This document shows, in pieces, positions 48,869 through 62,011 of a stretch of DNA of 64,000 bases (its first letter is position 1; the number at the start of each line of letters is the position of its first letter). The stretch is from Megaleporinus macrocephalus (lineage: Eukaryota; Chordata; Actinopteri; Characiformes; Anostomidae), in NCBI GenBank assembly GCA_021613375.1, contig CM038710.1, forward strand, positions 31,299,136 through 31,363,135. The letters run 5' to 3'. The notes under the pieces were generated by a model that was not told where the DNA came from, did not search any database, and saw nothing but the letters and a program-made list of their open reading frames with translations. A program made the translations under genes and the position numbers.

Positions 48869-49446
48869 ATTACAGCAAGAGGGAGGCTGCTGAACTGACG
48901 CCCAGCCGATACTCCCTGCTGTTTACATTAGCAGCATTATTACAACATTTCAACAGCAGGTAGAAGCTCGGTCTCCTTAGCGTCTTTTTTAAAAACATTA
49001 ACTGACGCAAGCATGCCTCTGTGTTACTGCATTACAACTAATCCATCGGAACGATGTGGCCTTTTGTTTAAACACCTTTACCAAGCGGGGGCGCACAACT
49101 GCAATCATCCTGGATTTTTAAACACGCGATCAGTCACTTTCATATTTCCATTTTGGCTGAGTTGTGTTGCAATTTAAGACTAGAGTAACGTGGGTCAGGA
49201 AAACAAACTCATTCTGCTTTTGAATGCTCCAAGACCAAAATATAGGGGGGTAATTCTGTTTCCCGCATTGATGTGAGAAAAACTGTTAAAAACTAAAGTG
49301 AACACTGCAAAAGCGACTCACAGTCACGTCAATCTTTAAATCTACTCATTGTGCTTAACAGCCAGTTACCTCTTACTTTTAATGCTGCACTGTATTCGAC
49401 TCTATATATATTCGATTTTCCTTAAATAGGCAACTGATGTATAAGG

Positions 49447-50060
49447 GGGGCTTACTTCTTGTGGTCCCTAGAGCTAGACTGAAGCAAAAGGGAGACCGTC
49501 TATGCTCCTAAACTATGGGACAGTCTCTCCCTCGAAATCAGACTCTCTTAGTTTGCGTTCTCTTTAAAGAAACACCTGAAGACTCACCTTTCTTCACCAG
49601 CTTTTTTAAACTGAACAGAGTTTATGTGCAATGTATGTGTGCAATGGTGTAGAATTAGCATGGACGGAAGTGACCCGTCCCCACCAATAACCAATATCCA
49701 GTGATTACTGAATTGTCCCCACCAATAATTTGAGGCCCTCCCCAAAAAAAAAAAAAAAAACAAAACACAACAAAGAAAAAACCCTGATCTGTCAACATCT
49801 GATAAATCTAGAGGTGCAGAAAGAGTTAAATCATGTCAGTCATGTGAGACTCTGTAGCTATGCTTGGTTCTGAAAGGAAAGGGGGTTGGTAGGGGGTTGG
49901 ATGTGGCTTGGAGTAGATTCATAGGTCCCCACCAATGTCAAAAGCAAATCTACACCCTTGTATGTGTTTCTTTATCTTTGTATGCTATATGTTTTATTTT
50001 GTTAAGCACTTTGTAACCTGGCCTTCGAAAAAGTGCTATATGAATAAAGAATACTTACTT
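49447..50060 (+). mobile_element. 3' end of a non-LTR (LINE) retrotransposon
   Basis: Frame-shifted coding remains on + (VPRARLKQKGDR, then an LWDSLPLEIR-like stretch and FKKHLKTHLF-like residues at about 49,465-49,600) match the usual C-terminus of teleost LINE ORF2. The 3' untranslated words gcactttgtaacctgg and aaaagtgctatatgaataaa close it. About 350 bp of unrelated sequence with an A17 run splits the tail, so the copy is dead. Confidence 0.6.
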
Positions 50061-50064
50061 AAGG

Positions 50065-50630
50065 GGCAGTTTGGCCGGCTAAAGAACAAATAACTTTATT
50101 TTTGTTTCAACTTTGTCTAATCAATAGTATTGCCATGGCTTATGCACTCACTACACATTCTTACAGAGTGTGTGAGCATATTTCCCACTGAAATCCTATG
50201 TCCTGAGTCCTATCTAAATACTATACTACAATATAGCATAGTTTTGTCACTGAAACATCTGAAAGCAAGCATGCACACAGCACCTATATCAGCATGCTGG
50301 AGCATAATTCTGCATGACTCATTAGGCTACACAGGCAGTAACCTCTGACTTTCAATGCTGCAAGATATTTAACTTCATGTTATTTAAACAGGCAAATGAG
50401 TATTTGTATAAGAATTAAAAACGCCTGCTCGGCCGGCTGGAGAGTAAATAATGTTACACTGCTACTTGCTAATCAAACGTACTAGGGTGGTTCATGAGTT
50501 CGCTCAAGTTCACTTGAGTTCACCAGTACACTGTGTGAGAGTGTATTTCACAATGTACGCCTCACTGTAATATCAAGCCATAGTAAAGTTCTGTCACTGA
50601 AAAATCTGAAGGAGTGCGTACAGACTAGAC
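50065..50630. repeat. Pair of diverged ~200-bp direct repeats
   Basis: The segments at about 50,065-50,275 and 50,425-50,630 share an ordered set of words: ggccggct, gagtgtgtgagcatatttc versus gtgtgagagtgtatttcac, and gtcactgaaacatctgaa versus gtcactgaaaaatctgaa. The second carries an extra ttcactt-rich insert. Confidence 0.55.
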
Positions 50631-50756
50631 TCCACTGTGACCATCGTGGGTCACTCTGTTCAGGTTGTTTCACACTAGCAAATGCTAAGTTTATTGATGG
50701 TTGGCTCTCTCCGCCTCAACGTGACTGCAAATCTAGTGATGAGACCCCAAATCTAG

Positions 50757-51720
50757 ACCCCAATGCAGACATATGCTATATACTAATTCTATGGCCTAAT
50801 ACAGACATGTACTATATACTATTTCTATGGCCTAATACAGACATATACTAATTCTATATCCTATATATACACAAATGATATGGTCTAATTATATGGCCTA
50901 ATACAGACATATCGTACATATACTAATTCTATAACCTAATACAGACATATAGTACATATACTAATTCTATAACCTAATACAGACATATACCATACTAATA
51001 CCTAGTACAGATATACTATATATACTAATACTATGGCCTAATACAGACATATAGTACATATACTAATTCTATAACCTAATACAGACATATACCATACAAA
51101 TACTTAATAGATATACTATATATACGAATACTATGGCCTAATACAGACATATAGTACATATACTAATTCTATAACCTAATACAGACATATACCATACAAA
51201 TACTTAATACAGATATACTTTATATACGAATACTATGGCCTAATACAGATATACTATATATACGAATACTATGGCCTAATACAGACATATACCATACTAA
51301 TACCTAATACAGATATACTATATATACGAATACTATGGCCTAATACAGACATATACCATACTAATACCTAATACAGATATACTATATATACGAATACTAT
51401 GGCCTAATACAGACATATACCATACTAATACCTAATACAGATATACTATATATACGAATACTATGGCCTAATACAGACATATACCATACTAATACCTAAT
51501 ACAGATATACTATATATACGAATACTATGGCCTAATATAGACATATACTATATATACTAATACTATGGCCTAATACAGACATATACCATACTAATACCTA
51601 ATACAGATATACTATATATACTAATACTATGGCCTAATACAGACATATACTATGTATAATAATATTATGGCCTAATATAGAAGTATACTATATATACACT
51701 AATAATATGGCCTAATACAT
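50757..51720. repeat. 64-bp minisatellite (~1 kb) in a fnbp1l intron
   Basis: The central copies have an exact 64-bp period (the ctatgg mark recurs at 51,337, 51,401 and 51,465). Each unit contains two related halves that start cctaatacagac and cctaatacagat. The left part has more irregular, apparently older copies. No open frame; about 70% A+T. Confidence 0.92.
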
Positions 51721-52305
51721 ACCGTTTTAGGAATTAATCTTAGTAAGTGAAATTAACTTTTAACTTTTCTTTCTTACAAAGCACTGTGATTATACAATCA
51801 TTAATTTTCTAAATCACTTTTCACTTTTACTTTTATTTTAATTATGCCCTTGTTTTATGACACAAAGCAAGCACTCAAAGGATCAGGGCTTGTCTCAAGC
51901 AGATTCCTCTTACACTGTCTTACTTCCAGAATTCGTAGAGGGTATTTGATTATTGGTTATTACTTTAGTTGTAGCTTAATTTCAGTCATAGTTTTAATAC
52001 TGAGTTATCTTATCTTTCTTATCTCTTTGTATTTTATTCCCAGGGAAACAAGTTTTAAGAAGTAGATATTACAGCGTATCTAAAAAGTAAAGTTTGCTTA
52101 TCTCATAGGCGGACCGCGTGCTTAGTACTGCAGTCTATTTAAAACAGTGTCCTGGATTTATTAAAGTTGTAATCTGTATTTTGTATGGTCTGTAATAATA
52201 ATGCATTTACTCTCAAGTTATGAGTGGTCTGGCAGCAGTAACAGAGCTATAGTGTGCTAAAGTAGGCCCCCTTTTCCTGTTGATAACATTCCAAGTAAGA
52301 CTCAC

Positions 52306-52356
52306 CGGGGCTCATCGTCTTTGGATCGCTTGGGGCAGTATTTCTTCACCAGGTTC
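52306..52356 (-). CDS. fnbp1l: fnbp1l exon: F-BAR domain (51 bp)
   Basis: A short exon completing Arg39 and coding NLVKKYCPKRSKDDEP plus two bases of Arg56. Human has NLVKKYCPKRSSKDEEPR, so one residue is missing here. The basic KKYCPKR lies on the membrane-binding face of the F-BAR. Acceptor gttatccaacag, donor CG|gtgagt. It is too small to stand out as an open frame and was found by phase matching. Confidence 0.96.
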
Positions 52357-53408
52357 CTGTTGGATAACAAAAATATTTAAACACACACGCAAACACAGAT
52401 GATGAAACAATGATGAAACAAATGGTTCAGACATTACATTCCTGAACATTTTTTAAATCGTCTTCATTTCCATGTACAAGAACAAAAGAGGCCAGACTAA
52501 ACAGTCTGTGCAGTTTACACATCAGAGAGCTAAACTAGGTCAAAGACAGGAGAGAAACCCAACACTATGTTAATTTCCCTTCCTTTTGCCCCACTTCTTC
52601 CCCAAACGCTATATTTACAGGCTGAGGGAACGGGGTAGTTCTCTGATAAATGAGAAGCAGCCTTGCCATGTTTAGGCATGTTCCTCTCCTGAGGGACATA
52701 CAGTGGGGGTTGGAGTGTTTATGGGCCTAAATGAGCTCCCCTCCCCCCAACTCAGGTGCCCACTGAGCTGGGCAAATGATCCCCACCACTTCCCTTAAAA
52801 GTGCTTCCTCTAATTCACTTATAAAAGCAAGTCAGCCAGAACACTTCCCTGTATGATTCATATTTTGACCAACAGGTCAGTAAACCTCTGGTGCAGTACC
52901 TGTTTCTCATGAAGCTTCTCATCAGCGTATACACTGAGCAGCCACTAAATCAAGCTCACCTCCATGAACCCACACTGTTTCTCTACTTCATCAGCTCCAT
53001 TTACCATGTAGGGGAAGTTTGTAGTTCTTTGTAATCCACCTGTTTGTCTGCTGTTTGTGCCCACTTACTGTACACTTTATTTTTGCGTACCAGTGTCGGA
53101 CCACCTTACATTGCATAGCTCTTATTTGTTGCTGCACAGTGTTAGCACCCTGAACAGGACACTGTTGGCACAGCAGCACTGTGTTTGATATACTATTACC
53201 AGCGAAACACACACTAACACACCACCACCACGTCAGTGTCACTGTATTGCTGCGAAAGATCCACCATCGAAATAATATCAGCTCTGTGGTGGCCCTTTGG
53301 GGGTCCTGAGCAATGACTAACAGGGTGAAAAGGGGCTAAAAAACAAAGTATAAAGAGAAACAGAAAGACTACAGTCTGTTGAAATATAAAGTGCTCCGAG
53401 GTGATAAA

Positions 53409-53776
53409 TAGGGGTGTTAGAAAATATCGAAAATACAGAATATTGGCATATTATGTTTGGTGATACTGTATCGATTCTCAAAAACAGTATCGATGCACAG
53501 ATTCTTGGCAGACAGTGAATTATTGTGTGTTGTGTTTAAATCACTGACCACTAGACGGCAGTGTTGTAATCCATTTTCAGCTCCACTCCAACATTAACAA
53601 GCAGCACAAGGGCGCAATGCTTTTGTAAGCACTGACAAACCTGTTCACATAGTGGTGTGTTTTTATAGTAGTATTAGAAAAATTGCAATATATCGCAATA
53701 TATCACGATCTATTGTATATCACAATACGTATTGTATCACCAGTACACAGCTATTTCTTGCCAATACACAGCCCTA
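53409..53776. mobile_element. hAT-like MITE
   Basis: The ends TAGGGGTGTTAG and ACACAGCCCTA are short inverted repeats. The interior has the characteristic tatcgaaaata, gtatcgattctc and gcaatatatcgcaatatatc words. The flanking octamers match only at about 5 of 8 positions, so the target duplication has decayed. Confidence 0.6.
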
Positions 53777-54132
53777 GAAATAAGTGGAGCGGATAAAATA
53801 AACAATGAGTGCAGATATAAGCATTAATGTTGAGAGATATAACAAATGTTCAGAAGCCTAGATCTCTGACCTCGCGACAACTCAAGTTTAATTCTTAAGT
53901 GAACACTGCAAGCAACTATACGCAACTAAAATGCTGATTTTTCTTTAATTCAGGGTTGTAGGAAAGTGTCATGCCTGGTAAAGTTAATGGACCAAAGAAA
54001 AGACCCAACATTACTTTAAAAAATTACAATTAAAGTATGTTTTACTTCTTCTGTGAAGTTGCCATTTCGGAGACATTTATTTGTATTTCTTTGATGTTTT
54101 ATATTAAACTGAATGTGTCATGACAAGCGATG

Positions 54133-54330
54133 AAGTACATGCAACTGACATCTACCCACTAATGCACACTCATTTCTCTATTCTCCCTCCTTCCGGATGA
54201 ACTTTATGCAAATAGGCTGAGTGGTGTGCAATCGGACTGTTGATCTGTGGTGTGGAAACCAATTGTGTCTCACTCGTAAGTCGCATGCTGAGATTCAGCA
54301 CTTACACGAACACGAGCAGGAGATATAACA
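54133..54330. repeat. Second copy of the octamer-bearing repeat
   Basis: It shares, in order and with near-constant spacing, the words ctccttccggat, ttatgcaaat, gctgag, ctgttgat and gctgagatt with 11,147-11,330. The ATGCAAAT octamer at 54,206-54,213 is perfect in both. No coding frame. Confidence 0.55.
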
Positions 54331-54788
54331 CTTGGCAAGAAAGCTAATTTATTCAAAGTGTGGAACTTTTTTGTTTTATTTCGTTTAAAATGTGATCGTC
54401 TTGTGAACACTTTGCAGTTTTTAAATTATTATAACAAATAATATCTTTACCAAATTTACCCTTTTCTACTGCGACAGCGTTATAATGAAGCTCTCTGGAC
54501 GAATGCTACTAATGTGCTTCCAATAGACTAACAACCATGTGAGCCCCCTAATATCATTCTCTGTCCTTCAGTGGGGTCCCGCTATGATGTCTACTGTGCG
54601 TTTTAAGTGTGGAGGTCAGTCTGTTTCAGGCCGAGGCCTGGTGGGACACCTCTTGCGGTACTACAGCACAACTATCATAGAGATTACAAGGAGTGAAGCG
54701 GGAATGCACTACTGTATCCTGGCAACAGCGTAACACCCAGAGGGAGCGTAGGAAGGCTTACTTCAGAGGGGAGAAGGGGTGGGTGGGG

Positions 54789-54808
54789 GAGAGAGAGAGA
54801 GAGAGGGG
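54789..54808. repeat. Short GA tract
   Basis: About ten GA units, purine on the + strand, in a fnbp1l intron. Confidence 0.85.
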
Positions 54809-55989
54809 AGGCCACAGCTGCTGTTCAGCTCATGTCCTGAAGCAGATTTATGGCATGTGTCCGATTCTCAGTTTGATTTTTCATCACCTTCACAATTCCC
54901 TCCCTCCGAGCTACAACACTCGATGGGCTTTTGGCGTTTTGGAACATCTAACGATGTTAAGGGTATGTTTTAGTGAATCAATACTATGGACAGCATGGTA
55001 ACTGCTTTAGGCAGACTGTGGTGGCTGAATTAGACGTATAAATCATCAAAAATATACTTGAATTAGGAACGTACTCTCTACAGAGTCTTATTAATGAAAA
55101 TAGGAGGTTAAATTATTTCAATAAGTCAGATTATAGGGTTTTGTCTGTTAAGTGTTTTCATTACTTTAACCGAAATGCTTTATTAAATATTAGGTTGACC
55201 TATAAACTGCAGTGTGCTGAATATGTGCCAGACATGGAAACACACGTTACAGTGACCTGAAGGAAAATGGCTGACTGCCACTTTAAATCTTTGGCTGCCC
55301 TGCTGATCTGGGAGACCCTTAAAATACTTTTTGAAGGCGAAGGAGAAAAGTGGAATTTAGAAAGCAGCTACTGTGTTATACAAGGAAAGCTTGCTTCTTG
55401 AATAGGCCACATCCGGCCATAATTAGCATTCACATTATAAATATTAATGAACTGATTCAAATTAAAACAGCCATCAGGAAAACAGCAGAAAACATATTTC
55501 ACATAAAATTTAAATATATCAAAGACACGGCTTATCAAATCCAATACCTAATGATACTCCTACTGATACTACTCTCCATAACTTGGCACAAAAATGAGAT
55601 GAAAAGATGGTAGTGGTCATCTTACAGCTATAAACAACACTAAATGAGTTACAGCCCCTGTGTGTCAGAACAGATCCCAATCAGATCAGACGTATGTTAT
55701 GCCTCACATTTTCTGATAAGGACATTTAGACAATCAAGCCACATTTAGAGCCCAGTGCCCCTCTGACTGAGCCTATCCAGCACCAAACATTTGAAATGAC
55801 CTGCTACTTAGAATGAATTAACATAAAGAACAGCAGCAGCACTGTTTATTCAGGAGCTTATTGATATTTTTTTTTTGGCAATGACCAATCAGGAACCGGC
55901 ACCAATATCTACCCCCACTGAGTGTCGATCTCGCAAAGACTCTTAAGTACTGACAGCAACCTGGTGTTGTACCAGGTCTTGCATGGTTG

Positions 55990-57625
55990 TTTAGAGTCCC
56001 ATTTATTCTATGTACCTAAATGTATGAATAATTTTTAGTCCCATTAGTTCTATATATCTACATCATTTAACATTTTCAGTCCCATTAATTCTATATATCT
56101 ACATCATTTAACATTTTCAGTCCCATTAATTCTATATATCTACATCATTTAACATTTTCAGTCCCATTAATTCTATATATCTACATCATTTACTATTTTT
56201 AGTCCCATTAATTCTATATATCTACATCATTTACTATTTTTAGTCACATTAGTTCTATATATCTACATCATTTAACATTTTCAGTCCCATTAGTTCTATA
56301 TATCTACATCATTTAACATTTTCAGTCCCATTAATTCTATATATCTACATCATTTACTATTTTTAGTCCCATTAGTTCTATATATCTACATCATTTAACA
56401 TTTTCAGTCCCATTAATTCTATATATCTACATCATTTAACATTTTCAGTCCCATTAATTCTATATATCTACATCATTTACTATTTTTAGTCCCATTAGTT
56501 CTATATATCTACATCATTTAACATTTTCAGTCCCATTAGTTCTATATATCTACATCATTTAACATTTTCAGTCCCATTAATTCTATATATCTACATCATT
56601 TACTATTTTTAGTCCCATTAATTCTACATATCTACATCATTTACTATTTTTAGTCCCATTAGTTCTATATATCTACATCATTTAACATTTTCAGTCCCAT
56701 TAATTCTATATATCTCCATCATTTACTATTTTTAGCCCCATTAGTTCTATATATCTACATCATTTAACATTTTCAGTCCCATTAATTCTATATATCTACA
56801 TCATTTAACATTTTTAGTCCCATTAGTTCTATATATCTACATCACCTACTATTTTTAGTCCCATTAGTTCTATATATCTACATCACTTACTATTTTTAGT
56901 CCCATTAGTTCTATATATCTACATCATTTACTATTTTTAGTCCCATTAGTTCTATATATCTACATCATTTAACATTTTCAGTCCCATTAATTCTATATAT
57001 CTACATCATTTACTATTTTTAGTCCCATTAGTTCTATATATCTACATCATTTAACATTTTTAGTCCCATTAATTCTACATATCTACATCATTTACTATTT
57101 TTAGTCACATTAATTCTATATATCTACATCACTTACTATTTTTAGTCCCAATAATTCTTTATATCTACATCATTTACTATTTTTAGTCCCATTAGTTCTA
57201 TATATCTACATCATTTAACATTTTTAGTCCCATTAATTCTTTATATCTACATCATTTACTATTTTTAGTCCCATTAATTCTTTATATCTACATCATTTAC
57301 TATTTAGTCCCATTAATTTTATATATCAAAATCATTTACTATTTTTAGTCCCATTAATTTTATATATCAAAATCATTTACTATTTTTAGTCCCATTAAAT
57401 TCTACATATCAACATCATTTAACATTTTTAGTACTATTCATTGCTATATATATACACATCACTTACTATTTTTAGTCCCCTTAATGCTATATATCTACAG
57501 TACTTGATATATATATATTTATTTTTTTTTTAGTCACATTTATTCTGTATATCTACATCATTTAATAATTCTAGTCACATTTATTCTGTATATCTACATC
57601 ATTTAATATTTAGTCCCATTAATTT
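55990..57625. repeat. 41-bp minisatellite, about 39 copies
   Basis: The unit is agtcccattaattctatata followed by tctacatcatttaacatttt and a variable end. Two main variants alternate (taacattttc and tactattttt), along with an aattct/agttct difference. Copies decay toward the high-coordinate edge (57,300 onward). No open frame. Confidence 0.95.
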
Positions 57626-58043
57626 TAATGCATCAATTTGAGTTTATAAAACTGTTACTTTCATTACTTTCTTTTTTTTTCTGCAAAATGATTACTTTCT
57701 ATGTAATCCTCCCAGAAATAGCTACTGAAAACATGTTCTGAATGCCTGTTCTGACTGGAGATCAAATAAGTGAAAGTGAGAGTCGCTGCAGTTTTTAAAA
57801 CTGTACTGACACACTAAGATTTACTACAATAAATATTTAATAACATTTCTGTCAATACCTGTCAATTAATTCGACTTTATACTTGGATGGATTAAAAGAC
57901 AAGGAATAAATTGTCCCTCTACCATCATGATTTATTTAAACATTTGATAGGCAGAGTGTGTGGGCATACACAAGTTAGCCTGTGTGTATTTATGTGTCAG
58001 ACACATCAGATGTATGTGAAAAAGTTATTATTAGAAAACGTAC

Positions 58044-58159
58044 CGCAGCTGTTTTGCATAGGTTTGCTCGATCTCCAGCCGCTCCTTCACAAACTTTGCA
58101 TAGCGCTCCAGGAAGTCGATGCCCCATTGTGTGTGCTTGTCGAGGTTTTCAAACTGGTC
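58044..58159 (-). CDS. fnbp1l: fnbp1l second coding exon: F-BAR start
   Basis: 116 bp, visible residues 1-38 plus two bases of Arg39. It reads [20 protein letters not shown], then [18 protein letters not shown]. Matches human [38 protein letters not shown]. The family normally begins with an eight-residue first exon (MSWGTELW-like) joined in phase 0. No such sequence was found on the minus strand up to 64,000, so the start lies beyond the window. Acceptor ctcccgcag, donor gtacgt. Confidence 0.98.
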
Positions 58160-58652
58160 CTGCGGGAGGAAGTGAGAGAACACAGAGGGACATTGAGAGG
58201 TGAAGGAGCCTTCTCTCGCACTGCTCTGTTTGTGTAAGACAGGATATATGAATATGTAATGGTTTGTTTGAGGAATACTCGTGATTTTGTTGAACGACCG
58301 CACAATCACAGCTGAGCAAACTAGAAATCTGGCATGTCAGTATTTATCTGTAAGAAATGATACGCAACATCAACAAACAGGATGTAAATCCTTCACCACA
58401 ATGATTTAGTGTGCTTATGACACTTTGGGAAACAATACACTGTTTCAAACTTCACCACTGGTCAATTTTACTTTTCCTGTCTTTGGTATTGTTTACAATA
58501 AAAAAAAAAAAACACAACAAACACATCAATGTGACACTAACTATTTACACAACAGCAGAAAACAGACACAAACAGTTCAGCACGCTAATTCTGGATATGT
58601 CAAATGTTACATGTGAAAAGTTTTAATTTAAGCCAAAAGTATTAGTATATAT

Positions 58653-59510
58653 AAGAGATGGAAGGATCGATCGGCTATGTATCGGTATCGGGCGATTTTT
58701 AATAAAAATATGTGATCAGTGATCGGCCGATATTTCTCCAATTTATAGCCGATCCCGAGAGCCGATCGATGGCGTTAAACAAATGAGCCTAATTTCTGTA
58801 TTTCCAGCTAGCGTTTCATCCAGGAAGAGAAGAACCCCCTCCCTGCAATTCCTATCTGAACCGCTAGGTGGAAATACACACCCTTTCTTTTTCGACAGAC
58901 TGACTGAAGCAGCAACGTCACAGAAAAAAAAGCATTGAAAGTAAACATGTTCGTCTGGCAGTGTTTACCGTACGTGACAGACTCATCCAGGACATTTTTT
59001 AATTCATAAAATCAGCGTCTCGTTGAGGAACCAAGACAAAGACATTTAACACTACTAATCTGATACAGCACTGCACACAGCTGAATACAGTGAGTATCAG
59101 CAAACAGCAGAGCTAGCACACGCAGCTAGCACAAAATAAACAACCCAGAACAGATAATAACCAGTACAGACCAGATCTGACCGGTACGAACAGAACAGCA
59201 GCAGCAATTCAAGATCTACATTTAATGATTACAGATTGTCGTTTAAAATAACAGAGTCTGCGTTTAATGACAGCAGCTGCATGTATTTAATTAGCTTTTT
59301 TCGTTTTAAATTAAGGGTCTAAATTTAATGATTGCAGTATTGGCGATATTTGTTTGATTTCTTTGTTTATTTACAGCTGTTTCATATGAGCTCGTTAAAA
59401 ATGGTAATAAATCAGTTTCAACCATGTGTCTTCAACCATGTGGTCTATTTATCATTAACTTTACCCGCAATGTAAAGGGCAATCGGCGTTACACTTTTTT
59501 CCCAACCCTG
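58653..59510. mobile_element. hAT-like repeat region
   Basis: The left part has agagatggaaggatcgatcg, gtatcggtatcggg and atcggccgatatttct, typical of teleost hAT elements. The right edge cccaaccctg is a plausible partner end. No matching target duplication, so the extent is uncertain and it may be two fragments. Confidence 0.4.
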
Positions 59511-60082
59511 AATTTAAGACAAATCACAGCATTTAGCAGCTTACAGTTGACTGCAATGTTTACTTAGTTCACTAGAAATAAACAAGGTCAGAGATGTAGG
59601 CTTCTAAGACTTGTTTCTAACCTTGAAGTTGAATACTCCAGTAATAGATACTTCACACCCCAGTTAACAACATTAAATATGTTTATCCTGATTTTTTGTG
59701 GGTCTGAGCACATTCGACGTTAGCCTAAAGCAAATGCCAGGGCTATTTTCAATGTGTTTATTTGGTTGGCATTTACAGACTATGAATATGTTCCTAAGTG
59801 CCTACCAACATGCCTTTGCACAGTGGTACTTATCCTTGGCAAGCACACGTACAATGATGATATTACTCTGTCCACAAAATGGCTGCCTGATGCCAGCTTG
59901 GTCTGAGCACCAGGCATGGATTATATCACCTCATTCACAACCAATCGGAGCGCTCGGATCCAACACTACGCCTGAAATAAACATTTGTGTGATGAGCCTG
60001 CTACTGCCCCACCAAGGAATATCCTAGACTCTGTCTGTAGCTTTACAGTCTATTTATGGCAAAGCTTTCAAGTACAGACAGT

Positions 60083-60147
60083 AAGAGATGGAGAGACAAC
60101 AGAAAGACAGAGAAAGAGAGACAGACAGAGGAAACCCAGAGAAAGAG

Positions 60148-60202
<55 letters not shown>
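60083..60202. repeat. GA-rich microsatellite
   Basis: GA repeats with AAA and ACA interruptions, purine on the + strand. Confidence 0.93.
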
Positions 60203-60204
<2 letters not shown>

Positions 60205-61930
60205 CTTTGACTAGAAACCTGTCTGTTCAAACCAAGGGGGATTCAAAAGGAGCCACAGGCCGCTAGGGTCTGGCCTCCGTCCAGCCTGGGGCAGTCAGAC
60301 TGGATTTCACGATGAGACTGAGGGGAGGAGGGAAACAGAGAGAAACAAAAGGACGACAGAACCAGCGAACAAATGTAAGAGCGCCAGAGAGAAAGAGGAG
60401 GAGAGAGGGAGAGAAAGAGAGAGAACCCCTAAGGCACCATATTCATAAGAGCAAGCTAGTATTCCCTCAGATAATTTCTCCAGACGAGAGGAGATGAGGC
60501 GAAGAGAAGGAGGGGGTGGTGAGCTGGGGGTGAGCGAGTGTGTGAGCAAGCGAGGTAAAGGGGGCTCCTTCATCGTCTGTGCTCTCGCTGTGCAGCTCTG
60601 GCACGGTTTCTGTGGGACACACTGAGGTAGAACAGCTCCAGCAGATTTCCTCAAACAGAGAACAATAGACAGGCTCTCCTCATGAAACCTCTCTGCTGCA
60701 GTGAGGATCACAACGACTCCACGCCACAAACAACGCCACGTCCACCAACAGCTCAGGCACGTGTTTGGTCACTGCAGCACGAAGCAGAAACCTCAAGTAA
60801 CAGTATACTTTTCTGAGGACATCATGAGTAGCAGCACTTCTAGAACAGTGAGCGAATGCAAGCAGCATAAAACAATTATTTATAGACTTACACCAAATAC
60901 ACAGAGCCTGTAAACAAACATCAGTTCATAGTAACATGGAGAAGCCTGGACAGCTACCTGACATCCTAGTGTCACCAGTTCCTTAGAATCATTTTATCAG
61001 TTCACAGTAACATGCAGCAGTCTGGGAATCAGCCCACTGTACAGTTACTACAATTCACTAAATCATTCTTACTAACTGTTTAATTAGTTTCCCTACTTCT
61101 TGAGTTTTGTACGCCAATCTAATAAAAGCCTTTCTTAAAAGTGGCTCTCCTGTGTTACTGGTTAGTCCATTGCAGCTTGTTCGCCTCAAAAATAAATGTA
61201 TTCATCATGAAAACTATACATGACAAGTATACTTCTGACATTTTCACGATTTCATGTCTTTTATGTTTTTGTGGTGCTTTAACCACAAGATTATCAGCAG
61301 GTTTATATATTTTTATATAAATAAAATTCAGATTTTTGCTGATATTTGGTGTGGCTCTGACTCGATTACTCAATAAACAAAGGATTTGATTACAATTCAC
61401 GCTCTTATTGAATCAGCTCAGTGATTTTGAGTTACTGATCGTTCTTCATGAGGGGGGCAGTTAGTGCTCAAACTGCTTTTGCGTAAATCAATGAAAGAGA
61501 GAAAACCTGCATCAGCAGGATCTCCTGAATTTGCTCGCGTTTATGGTCACATATTTTGACGTACCTGATCAAATCTAAAAGATTTTGACGTACCTGATCA
61601 ATCCTACAGACCACCCTGTAACAAATATAACTGAATTTAATTTATTGTATTAAGTGTAGGTGATGCCGGGCTGCCGGGCTAAATGGGTGAATCTTGCTCC
61701 TTTTATTGACTTTAAACCCTCTTCAAATATACGTAACACACAATTCTAAATTTTCTAAACAGGCTTCAAAGATCATCTCCAAGACAAGTCGGACAGGAAC
61801 AATGGAAAAGTGAAAGTTACTGCCAAGCCTGTCTCTCTCAGATACATATAATCTGCCTGAGAAGAACTTGCAGGTTGGTAATAAGTGAGGTTTTTTTGGT
61901 AAGTGCACCTATCCAGTATGGCAGATTATG

Positions 61931-61948
61931 CGAGAGAGAGAAAGAGAG

Positions 61949-62011
<63 letters not shown>

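Larger units (their letters stand above)
47855..52305 (-). other. fnbp1l intron
   Basis: About 4.5 kb consisting largely of repeats: duplicated block copy 2, LINE tail, diverged direct repeats and the 64-bp minisatellite. No exon seen. Confidence 0.8.
52357..58043 (-). other. fnbp1l large intron
   Basis: About 5.7 kb. It contains a hAT-like element (53,409-53,776), the octamer-bearing repeat (54,133-54,330), a GA tract at 54,789, and the 41-bp minisatellite (55,990-57,625). No exon seen. Confidence 0.8.
31924..58159 (-). other. fnbp1l locus (visible part): fourteen coding exons, 592 residues
   Basis: FNBP1L/TOCA-1 is an F-BAR adaptor that binds and bends plasma membrane. Through HR1 it binds Cdc42-GTP, and through SH3 it binds N-WASP-WIP, driving Arp2/3 actin assembly in endocytosis, filopodia and autophagy. 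The fourteen exons join in phase: F-BAR at visible residues 1-~255, a basic SGFEPPGD segment, a proline-rich variable exon (322-372), HR1 (373-453), an acidic linker, SH3 (~524-585) and a class I PDZ ligand. FNBP1L is favoured over FNBP1 and TRIP10 by [28 protein letters not shown], the HR1 wording and the ending KGAVTYI. Adding a usual eight-residue first exon would give about 600 residues, against 605 in the human long form. Confidence 0.95.

Noticed and set aside
50757..57625. CRISPR-like regular spacing in the two minisatellites
   Set aside because: Head-to-tail repeats without unique spacers, in an intron of a vertebrate gene. They are minisatellites.
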